In this document: positions 25,275-32,025 of the stretch, one piece after another
Numbering within the stretch: position 1 is the first letter of the stretch
Layout: every line of letters starts with the position of its first letter
Origin: Achromobacter sp. MYb9
GTDB lineage: Bacteria; Pseudomonadota; Gammaproteobacteria; Burkholderiales; Burkholderiaceae_B
Assembly (NCBI RefSeq): GCF_002975275.1
Contig: NZ_PCOQ01000006.1
Location: forward strand, 186,001 to 250,000
Length of the DNA stretch: 64,000 bases
Direction of reading: 5' to 3'
Made by a program: the position numbers and the translations under genes
Notes under the pieces: generated by a model
Databases searched by the model: none
What the model saw: only the letters and a program-made list of their open reading frames with translations
What the model was told of the DNA's origin: nothing

Positions 25275-26246
25275 ATGAATCGCAGAACCGTACTGAAGCA
25301 CCTGGCCCTGGCCGCCGCGGCGCCCGCCGCTCTGTCGCTAAGCCGCCATGCCGCAGCCCGAGAAGCGCCTTTGCGCGTGATCGTGCCCTTCCCCCCGGGC
25401 GGAGGCACCGATGTGCTGGGCCGGGTCATCGCGGCCACGCTGGAGGGCGCGTTGGACCGCCCTGTCGTCGTCGAGAACAAGCCCGGGGCCAGCGGCATGC
25501 TGGGCGCGGACTACACCGCCAACGCCGCCAAGGATGGCAGCGTGCTGTTGTTCGCGGGGCTGGTGCCGTCGGTGCGCTATTACACCCGCCCGCCGGAAGA
25601 CGTGCTCAAGCAGCTGGCGCCGGTATGCGCGATCGCAAGTTCGCCCTACATGGTGGCCGTCAACAGCGACCTGCCGGCCAAGACACTGGCCGAACTCGTG
25701 GCCCAAGCCAGGCGCGAACCCAAAGGGCTGACCTTCGGATCGCCCGGCAACGCCACGCCGCAGCATCTGGCTACCGAGCTGCTGCAAGCCGCCTGCGGCA
25801 TCGACATGCTGCACGTTCCGTATCGCGGCACGGGGCCGATGATGACGGATCTGCTGGGCGGCCAGATCCAGCTGGTCGTGGCGACGGTGGCGGCGGTCGA
25901 GCCTTACCTGAAGGGCGGACGCCTGCGGGTGCTGGCAGTGACCAGCCGCGAACGCCTCCCCAAGTATCCGGACATTCCCACCGTCGCCGAAAGCGGCTAC
26001 CCGGCTTTTGAGGCGCAGATTCGTTTTGGCACGTATTGCGCCGCGGGCACGCCGCAAGCGACGATCGCCGCGCTGAACCAGGGCATCAACCGCGCGCTGC
26101 AAACCGAGGGCGTGCGGGCCAAGCTGGCCGAACAGGGCTTCCAGCCCACGGGCGGCACGCCGGCGCAGTTGCAACAGGCTTTGCTAACGGAAATCCGCGA
26201 CGTGGCCGCGCTGGTAAAGGCAGGCAAGGTGCGGGTGGACTTGTAG
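25275..26246 (+). CDS. Bug/TctC family binding protein with a Tat-like signal
   Basis: A 323-aa periplasmic binding protein of the Bug family. The mature hallmark is PLRVIVPFPPGGGTDVLGRV and GGQIQLVVATVAAVEPYLKGG. The leader NRRTVLKHLALAAAAPAAL has a twin-arginine pattern close to RRxxLK, so export may be by Tat rather than Sec. The ATG follows GGAGAC. It is the third gene of the AA_synth operon, with no membrane subunits nearby. Confidence 0.92.
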   Translation: MNRRTVLKHLALAAAAPAALSLSRHAAAREAPLRVIVPFPPGGGTDVLGRVIAATLEGALDRPVVVENKPGASGMLGADYTANAAKDGSVLLFAGLVPSVRYYTRPPEDVLKQLAPVCAIASSPYMVAVNSDLPAKTLAELVAQARREPKGLTFGSPGNATPQHLATELLQAACGIDMLHVPYRGTGPMMTDLLGGQIQLVVATVAAVEPYLKGGRLRVLAVTSRERLPKYPDIPTVAESGYPAFEAQIRFGTYCAAGTPQATIAALNQGINRALQTEGVRAKLAEQGFQPTGGTPAQLQQALLTEIRDVAALVKAGKVRVDL

Positions 26247-26334
26247 CGATCTGTAGCGGCCGGTAGCGAAAGCGGCGCAACGCCGACAGGTGGCGTGATT
26301 AGAATTCGGTCTTCTTCGTCCCTGTCCGCCTGCG

Positions 26335-27189
26335 ATGCCCCGCCCCCTATCCTTCTTGACCGGCGCCCTGACCTTGTCCGCCCTGTTGGCGGGCGGCGTG
26401 GCGCGCGCCGCAAGCGGCCCTTGCCCAGAGGCGGCCGACATCGTGCGCAGCGTGTATCAAAACCAGGACAAGCCCGACCGCGAAGGCCGCATCCGCTTAA
26501 AGCAAGGCCACGCCTTCGTGACGCTGTCGGACGCGGATGTCGGCGCGCCCTTCGCGGTGGCGTGCAAGGCCTGGCCGGCCAATCCAGACTTGCTGCTGGT
26601 GGCGGTGCCGTTGATGCAAGCCACGCCCGACCCCGAGAACGGCCACGAAGGCGATCTGGAAGTGCTGGTGCTGGACCGCCAGACGTTGCAAGTGCGGCAG
26701 CGCCGCACGGTGGTTGATCTGATGTCGGACGATGCCCTGCGCATCGCCAGCCTGTCGTTCGATACGGCGCGCTATGACGTCACGGCCGACCGCCGTGCGT
26801 TTGGTATCCGCATCGAACGCGAAGGCGCCTCGCGCGCCAACCCCATGGACGAAACCAGCTTGCGGCTCTTCACCGTGGAAGACAACGAATTGCGCCTGGT
26901 GCTCGACGGCCTGATCGTCAACCACTCGTCCGGCCAATGGGACACGAGCTGCGCGGGCAAATTCACGGAACGCGCGGTCAGCCTGGCGATAGGCACCAGG
27001 CAAACCAAGGGCTACCGCGACCTGGTCGCCACCGATTCGCACTCGTCCAGCCGTGCCGCAGTGCAGCAAGGCGGCTGCGAAGAAAAAACCGTCAGCCAGG
27101 GCAAGACGCGCCACACGCTGCGCTTTGACGGCAAGCGTTATCGGATTCCCAAAGCGCTGCGCTCGATAGACAGCGAGACCGCTGGATAA
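26335..27189 (+). CDS. Exported protein of unknown function
   Basis: A 284-aa protein with a clear Sec signal (LSFLTGALTLSALLAGGVARA, cut near ARAAS). The mature part has four to five cysteines (CPEAADIV, ACKAWP, TSCAGKF, GGCEEK) that could form disulfides. I do not recognise a domain. Start ATG 26335 has no clear ribosome site. It stands alone between the Bug protein and the AcoR-type activator and reads in the same direction. No function is proposed. Confidence 0.75.
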   Translation: MPRPLSFLTGALTLSALLAGGVARAASGPCPEAADIVRSVYQNQDKPDREGRIRLKQGHAFVTLSDADVGAPFAVACKAWPANPDLLLVAVPLMQATPDPENGHEGDLEVLVLDRQTLQVRQRRTVVDLMSDDALRIASLSFDTARYDVTADRRAFGIRIEREGASRANPMDETSLRLFTVEDNELRLVLDGLIVNHSSGQWDTSCAGKFTERAVSLAIGTRQTKGYRDLVATDSHSSSRAAVQQGGCEEKTVSQGKTRHTLRFDGKRYRIPKALRSIDSETAG

Positions 27190-27268
27190 CCACCATTTAC
27201 AAGCGGGGCCGTCTCTGTGCATGCTGCCTAGCTGATCCGGCGTAGATCGGGCGCACCATGGAGACGAC

Positions 27269-29161
27269 ATGCCTAGTCAGGAATCCCTGCATTCCGCCCA
27301 TATCCGCGAGATCGAACAGGTCGGCCAAGGCCGCCCCACGCAGCGCGACGCGCATGTGGTGCGCAGTTGGCTGCGCTGCCTGGACCAATACCGGCTGGAT
27401 CCGGCCCAGGCGTGCGAGGCGTATATCGTCCCTGACGGCCGCCTGCGCGAACACCGCCAGCAATCCGAAGCCCTGATCAGCATCGCCCGCAGCGGGCTGG
27501 ACCATCTTTTCCGCCAGGTCGCGGGCCAGAACTACGTGCTATTGCTGGCCGACCGCCAGGGCGTCACGGTGGAGTTCCTGGGCGACCCGTCGCAGACCGA
27601 CAAGCTGCGCAAAGCCGGGTTGTACCTGGGGTCGGAATGGTCGGAACCGCGCGCTGGCACCTGCGCCGTGGGCGCCTGCCTGGAAACCGGCGAAGCACTG
27701 ACCATCCACCAGACCGATCACTTCGACAACACCCATACGCCGCTTTCCTGCACCGCCGCGCCCATCTACAACGCCGACGGCGAACTGGCGGCCGTGCTGG
27801 ATATTTCGCTGCTCAGTTCCCCCAGCCTGAAGGCCAGCCAGAACCTGGCGCTGCATCTGGTCAACAGCACCACCCGCCGCATCGAACTGGCCAACCTGAT
27901 GGCGCGCACGCGCAACGAATGGGTGTTGCGCTTTGCGCGGTCGCCCGAATTCCTGGACGTGGATCCCGAAGCCGCGATCTCGCTGGACGGCGCCGGCCGC
28001 ATCCTGGGCATGACACATTCCGGGGCCAAGCTGCTGGCCCGCGCAGCCGGGCTGGACTGGCGCCAACCCGCCGACCTGATCGGCCAACCCGTCACGCGTT
28101 TCTTCGAGGTACAGCTGGATGACCTGCCGCAATTCACGCGCGGCCATGCGCCGCAGGACCGCCTGATCGTCGCGCGCGACGGCAATGCGCTATTCGCCCA
28201 CGCCATTGAACCCAACCGCCATGCGCGTGGCGCGTCCGTCGCCGTGCGCGCCACGACCTCGGCCCTGCGCGGGCTGGACGGCGGTGACGCCAGGATGGCG
28301 GCGTTGCAGACGCGCGCCGCCAAACTGGCGCGCCAGGGGCTGCCCATTCTGTTGCAAGGCGAAACCGGCGTGGGCAAGGAATACCTGGCGCGAGCCATCC
28401 ACGAAGACAGCCGGCGGCCGGGCAGCTTTGTCGCGGTGAACTGCGCGGCCATCCCGGAATCCCTGATCGAAAGCGAACTGTTCGGCTATCTGCCGGGCGC
28501 CTACACGGGCGCTGCGCCCAAGGGGCGCAAGGGCCTCATCGAAGCGTCCGACGGCGGCACGCTGTTCCTGGACGAGATCGGCGACATGCCGTTGACGTTG
28601 CAAAGCCGTTTGCTACGCGTGCTGGCGGAATCCGAGGTCACGCCCATCGGCGCCAATGCGCCACGCGCGGTGCGCCTGACCTTGATATCGGCCTCGCACC
28701 GCGATCTGGGCGCGCGGGTGCGCGAGGGCGGGTTCCGCGAAGACCTGTATTACCGCATCAACGCGGCCACGCTCACGGTGCCGCCGCTGCGCGAACGCCA
28801 GGACCTGGATTGGCTCATCGCGCGCATGCTGGCGCGGCATCAGGACGAGTCCGGCGCGCCCGTGCTGTCCGCGCGGGCGCTGCGGGCGTTGAAGGCACAC
28901 GCCTGGCCCGGCAATATCCGCGAACTGGCCAACGTGATCGCGGTAGCCGCGGCGCTGTGCGAACACGGCGTGATCGAACCGCAGGATCTGCCCGAAGCGC
29001 TCGCGCCCGCGGGCCACGCCGCCACGGCTGAAGAGGCCGCGCTGCGGTCCGCGTTGGCCAGTTGCGCCGGCAATGTCTCGGAGGCCGCCAGGCGGATGGG
29101 CGTGGACCGCTCCACCGTGCATCGCCAGATGCGTCGCTACGGGCTGACGCCACGGCGCTGA
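27269..29161 (+). CDS. AcoR-type sigma54-dependent activator
   Basis: A 630-aa enhancer-binding protein. Order: N-terminal GAF-like sensor (about residues 60-190, with CAVGACLETGEALTIHQTD), a central PAS-like region, the AAA+ domain from about residue 340, and a Fis-type DNA-binding helix at the end (NVSEAARRMGVDRSTVHRQM). Walker A is GETGVGKE, the sigma54-contact loop is GAYTGA (residues 410-415, Tyr for the usual Phe) and Walker B is GGTLFLDEIGD. AcoR proteins activate sigma54 promoters of acetoin and alcohol catabolism. Directly downstream lies a palindrome and a consensus sigma54 promoter in front of a flavin monooxygenase, its evident target. Confidence 0.94.
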   Translation: MPSQESLHSAHIREIEQVGQGRPTQRDAHVVRSWLRCLDQYRLDPAQACEAYIVPDGRLREHRQQSEALISIARSGLDHLFRQVAGQNYVLLLADRQGVTVEFLGDPSQTDKLRKAGLYLGSEWSEPRAGTCAVGACLETGEALTIHQTDHFDNTHTPLSCTAAPIYNADGELAAVLDISLLSSPSLKASQNLALHLVNSTTRRIELANLMARTRNEWVLRFARSPEFLDVDPEAAISLDGAGRILGMTHSGAKLLARAAGLDWRQPADLIGQPVTRFFEVQLDDLPQFTRGHAPQDRLIVARDGNALFAHAIEPNRHARGASVAVRATTSALRGLDGGDARMAALQTRAAKLARQGLPILLQGETGVGKEYLARAIHEDSRRPGSFVAVNCAAIPESLIESELFGYLPGAYTGAAPKGRKGLIEASDGGTLFLDEIGDMPLTLQSRLLRVLAESEVTPIGANAPRAVRLTLISASHRDLGARVREGGFREDLYYRINAATLTVPPLRERQDLDWLIARMLARHQDESGAPVLSARALRALKAHAWPGNIRELANVIAVAAALCEHGVIEPQDLPEALAPAGHAATAEEAALRSALASCAGNVSEAARRMGVDRSTVHRQMRRYGLTPRR

Positions 29162-29183
29162 CGCCACACTGCGCCGCCACAGG

Positions 29184-29203
29184 TGTGGCGCGCGCCACAC
29201 CCG
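29184..29203. promoter_or_regulatory. 20-bp palindrome, likely activator-binding site
   Basis: GGTGTGGCGCGCGCCACACC is a perfect palindrome. A further half-site GCCACAC lies at 29165-29171, 31 bases (about three helical turns) from the matching half-site at 29196. The palindrome ends about 60 bases before the -24 element, a usual place for an enhancer-binding protein such as the adjacent AcoR-type activator. Confidence 0.7.
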
Positions 29204-29264
29204 CTGCGTGGCGCCGCGTCCCCGCCGCCCTGCGGCCACGGGCCTGGCGCGGCGAGCCGGAAGC

Positions 29265-29280
29265 TGGCACGGCAATTGCA
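29265..29280 (+). promoter_or_regulatory. Sigma54 promoter (-24/-12)
   Basis: TGGCAC, five bases, TTGCA matches the sigma54 consensus exactly. It lies about 90 bases before the monooxygenase start and just after the gene for a sigma54 activator. Confidence 0.85.
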
Positions 29281-29369
29281 TGGTGATCCTTGACGCCCAC
29301 CGGCCGGCACAGGCCGGGGCCGTCATCGGAACGCCACGACAACGCCCGCCACGGGCAAGGAGACAAGAC

Positions 29370-31172
29370 ATGCCGAACGATCACGCCGACGCCGCGTTGG
29401 ACGCGGTGCTAGCGCGCCTGAACACCGCGCTGGGCAACAAAGACATCGAAGGTGTCGCCCGGTTGTTCCAGGACGACTGCTATTGGCGCGACCTGGTGCT
29501 GTTCAGCTGGAACCTGCGCACCCTGGAGGGGCACGCCCAGATCCGCGACATGCTCGCTTCGCAACTGCCGCAGGTCGAACCGGTGCGCTTCACCCGCGAC
29601 GACCGTGAGGCCGTGGCCGACGAGGGCGGACTGTTGCAAGGCTGGCTGCACATCGACACCAACCTGGCGCGCGGCTACGGGCACATCCGCGTCAAGGACG
29701 GCAAGATCTGGACGCTGCTGACCACCATGTCCGAACTCAAGGGCCACGAAGAACCCAGCGGCACGCGCCGCCCCAAGGGCGCCGAACACGGCAACCGCCG
29801 CGAACGCCAGACCTGGCTGGAAAAGCGCGAACAGGAAGCGGCCGAACTGGGCTATCAGACGCAGCCCTATGTGCTGATCATCGGCGGCGGACAAGGCGGC
29901 ATCGCACTGGGCGCGCGGCTGCGCCAGTTGGACGTGCCCACGATCATCATCGAAAAGAACGAGCGCGCCGGCGACAGTTGGAGGAAGCGCTACAAGTCCT
30001 TGTGCCTGCACGACCCGGTCTGGTATGACCACCTGCCCTACATCCCCTTTCCCGAAAACTGGCCCGTCTTCGCACCCAAGGACAAGGTTGGCGACTGGCT
30101 CGAGATGTACACGAAGGTGATGGAACTGAACTACTGGACCTCCAGCGTCTGCCAGTCGGCGCGCTACGACGCGCAGAAGCAGGAATGGGAAGTCACCGTG
30201 TTGCGCGAGGGCAAGCCCGTGGTGCTGCGGCCCAAGCAGCTGGTGCTTGCCACCGGCATGTCGGGCAAGCCCAACATTCCGCGCTTTCCGGGGCAGGACG
30301 TTTTCCAGGGCGAGCAGCAGCATTCATCGCAGCACCCCGGCCCCGACGCATACCGCGGCAAGAACGTGGTGGTGATCGGCGCCAACAATTCCGCTCACGA
30401 TATCTGCGCGGCGTTGTGGGAAGGCGGCGCCAACGTCACGATGGTGCAGCGCTCGTCCACGCACATCGTCCGGTCGGACACGTTGATGGACATCGGCCTG
30501 GGCGGGCTGTATTCCGAACAGGCGCTGGCCAACGGCATGACGACGCGCAAGGCGGATCTGACGTTCGCTTCGCTGCCCTACAAGATCATGGCGCAGTTCC
30601 AGATTCCGCTTTACGACCAGATGCGTGAACGCGACGCCGAGTTCTACGCCAAGCTTGAGAAAGCGGGTTTCATGCTGGACTGGGGCGACGACGGCTCGGG
30701 CCTTTTCATGAAATACCTGCGGCGCGGCTCGGGCTATTACATTGACGTGGGCGCCTGCGACCTCATCATCGATGGCAGCATCAAGCTGCAATCCGGCACC
30801 GACGTCAGCCATCTGACGCGCGACGCCGTCGTGCTGAAGAACGGCGTGACGCTGCCCGCGGACCTGGTCGTCTATGCCACTGGCTACGGCTCGATGAACG
30901 GCTGGGCCGCCGACCTGATCAGCCAGGACGTCGCTGACAAGGTGGGCAAGTGCTGGGGCCTGGGGTCGGACACCACCAAGGATCCTGGCCCCTGGGAGGG
31001 CGAACAGCGCAACATGTGGAAGCCCACGCAGCAGGAGGGCCTGTGGTTCCACGGCGGCAACCTGCACCAGTCCCGCCACTATTCCCAGTACCTGTCCCTG
31101 CAATTGAAGGCGCGCCAGGTCGGGCTGCCGGTGCAGGTCTACGGCCTGCAAGCCGTGCACCACCAGCGGTAG
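29370..31172 (+). CDS. NTF2-like / flavin-containing monooxygenase fusion
   Basis: A 600-aa flavoprotein. Residues about 8-122 form an NTF2/SnoaL-like domain (LNTALGNKDIEGVARLFQDD to HIRVKDGKIWTL). The FAD motif GGGQGG is at 172-177, followed by a flavin monooxygenase fold with a second nucleotide site (VVVIGANNSAHD). The identifying motif reads FQGEQQHSSQHP, FxGxxxHxxxHP, close to but not the same as FxGxxxHxxxW of type I Baeyer-Villiger enzymes. ATG 29370 is set by AAGGAGAC before it; upstream frame extension crosses the sigma54 promoter. It probably inserts oxygen into a ketone or oxygenates a small nucleophile, using NADPH and FAD. Confidence 0.88.
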   Translation: MPNDHADAALDAVLARLNTALGNKDIEGVARLFQDDCYWRDLVLFSWNLRTLEGHAQIRDMLASQLPQVEPVRFTRDDREAVADEGGLLQGWLHIDTNLARGYGHIRVKDGKIWTLLTTMSELKGHEEPSGTRRPKGAEHGNRRERQTWLEKREQEAAELGYQTQPYVLIIGGGQGGIALGARLRQLDVPTIIIEKNERAGDSWRKRYKSLCLHDPVWYDHLPYIPFPENWPVFAPKDKVGDWLEMYTKVMELNYWTSSVCQSARYDAQKQEWEVTVLREGKPVVLRPKQLVLATGMSGKPNIPRFPGQDVFQGEQQHSSQHPGPDAYRGKNVVVIGANNSAHDICAALWEGGANVTMVQRSSTHIVRSDTLMDIGLGGLYSEQALANGMTTRKADLTFASLPYKIMAQFQIPLYDQMRERDAEFYAKLEKAGFMLDWGDDGSGLFMKYLRRGSGYYIDVGACDLIIDGSIKLQSGTDVSHLTRDAVVLKNGVTLPADLVVYATGYGSMNGWAADLISQDVADKVGKCWGLGSDTTKDPGPWEGEQRNMWKPTQQEGLWFHGGNLHQSRHYSQYLSLQLKARQVGLPVQVYGLQAVHHQR

Positions 31173-31190
31173 CGCCACCGGCCTCCCCCC

Positions 31191-31220
31191 GCGCAAGCGG
31201 CGCCTTCGGCCCGCTTGCGC
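31191..31220. repeat. Stem-loop repeat after the monooxygenase gene
   Basis: A 10-bp perfect stem, GCGCAAGCGG and CCGCTTGCGC, with a 10-base loop that itself can pair (CGCC TTCG-type), flanked by C-rich and G-rich runs. There is no T-run. It looks like a genome-wide intergenic repeat element, and may also end transcription of the monooxygenase gene. Confidence 0.55.
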
Positions 31221-31240
31221 TCCGGGGCGACCCACGGTAA

Positions 31241-31252
31241 ATTGTTGACAAT
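31241..31252. promoter_or_regulatory. GntR-type operator, upstream copy
   Basis: ATTGT, TG, ACAAT is a short perfect dyad of the TTGT-nn-ACAA type seen for FadR-subfamily GntR regulators. It contains a consensus -35 hexamer TTGACA (31245-31250). A partial second copy lies 62 bases further, just before the GntR start. Confidence 0.6.
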
Positions 31253-31302
31253 CTGGCGGCCAATCCCGCCTTATTCCGAATATTTACGCTAAATCCGGAC
31301 AG

Positions 31303-31312
31303 ATTGTTGACA
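31303..31312. promoter_or_regulatory. GntR-type operator, second copy at the GntR start
   Basis: ATTGTTGACA repeats the first ten bases of the upstream dyad and ends two bases before the GntR ATG. A protein bound here would cover the ribosome-binding area or transcription start, which suggests autoregulation of GntR-acnD-prpF. Confidence 0.55.
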
Positions 31313-31314
31313 CC

Positions 31315-32025
31315 ATGAGCAAAGTGCTGACGTTGCCGGGCCACCCGCCGGGCGATGGCGAAACGTTGTCGGATCACATCTTCAAGAAGATCCAGGCCGC
31401 CATTGTCAAAGGCGAAATCGCCCCGGGCAGCAAGATTTCCGAACCCGAACTGGCGCGCCAGCACGGCGTCAGCCGGGGACCGCTGCGCGAGGCCCTGCAC
31501 CGCCTGGAAGGCCAAAAGCTGCTGGTGCGCGTGCCGCACGCCGGCGCCCGCGTCGTATCGCTGTCGCAGCAAGAGCTGTCCGAACTCTACGAAATCCGGG
31601 AATCGCTGGAAGGCATGGCCTGCCGCCTGGCCGCCGAACGCATGCCGCCCGCCGAAATCGCCGAACTGCGCGGCGTGCTGGAAGCCCACGAACGCGACGC
31701 CGCCTTCCAGGCCGGCCTGGGCTACTACCAGCAGGAAGGCGATTACGACTTCCACTACCGCATCGTCAAGGGCAGCGGCAACCAGATGCTGTTCCGCATG
31801 CTTTGCGACGAGCTCTACCAACTGGCGCGCATGTACCGCATCCAGTATTCGACAACGCCGAACCGCCCGCGGCAGGCCTACGCCGAACACCACCGCATTC
31901 TTGACGCCATCGCGGACCACGACGGCGAGCTGGCCGAAATCCTGATGCGCCGGCATATCCGCGCATCCCGAATCAACATCGAACAACAGATCGCCCAGAG
32001 CAACCTGCGGCGCACGGAGGCATGA
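31315..32025 (+). CDS. GntR family regulator, FadR/FCD subfamily
   Basis: A 236-aa regulator. The winged helix is at residues 18-85 (LSDHIFKKIQAAIVKGEIAP, VSRGPLREALHRLEGQ) and the FCD ligand domain covers about 95-220, with metal/ligand His residues in DFHYRIV and EHHRILDAI. It is the first gene of GntR-acnD-prpF; its stop overlaps the acnD start region. It probably senses a methylcitrate-cycle or related carboxylate and represses the operon. Confidence 0.93.
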   Translation: MSKVLTLPGHPPGDGETLSDHIFKKIQAAIVKGEIAPGSKISEPELARQHGVSRGPLREALHRLEGQKLLVRVPHAGARVVSLSQQELSELYEIRESLEGMACRLAAERMPPAEIAELRGVLEAHERDAAFQAGLGYYQQEGDYDFHYRIVKGSGNQMLFRMLCDELYQLARMYRIQYSTTPNRPRQAYAEHHRILDAIADHDGELAEILMRRHIRASRINIEQQIAQSNLRRTEA

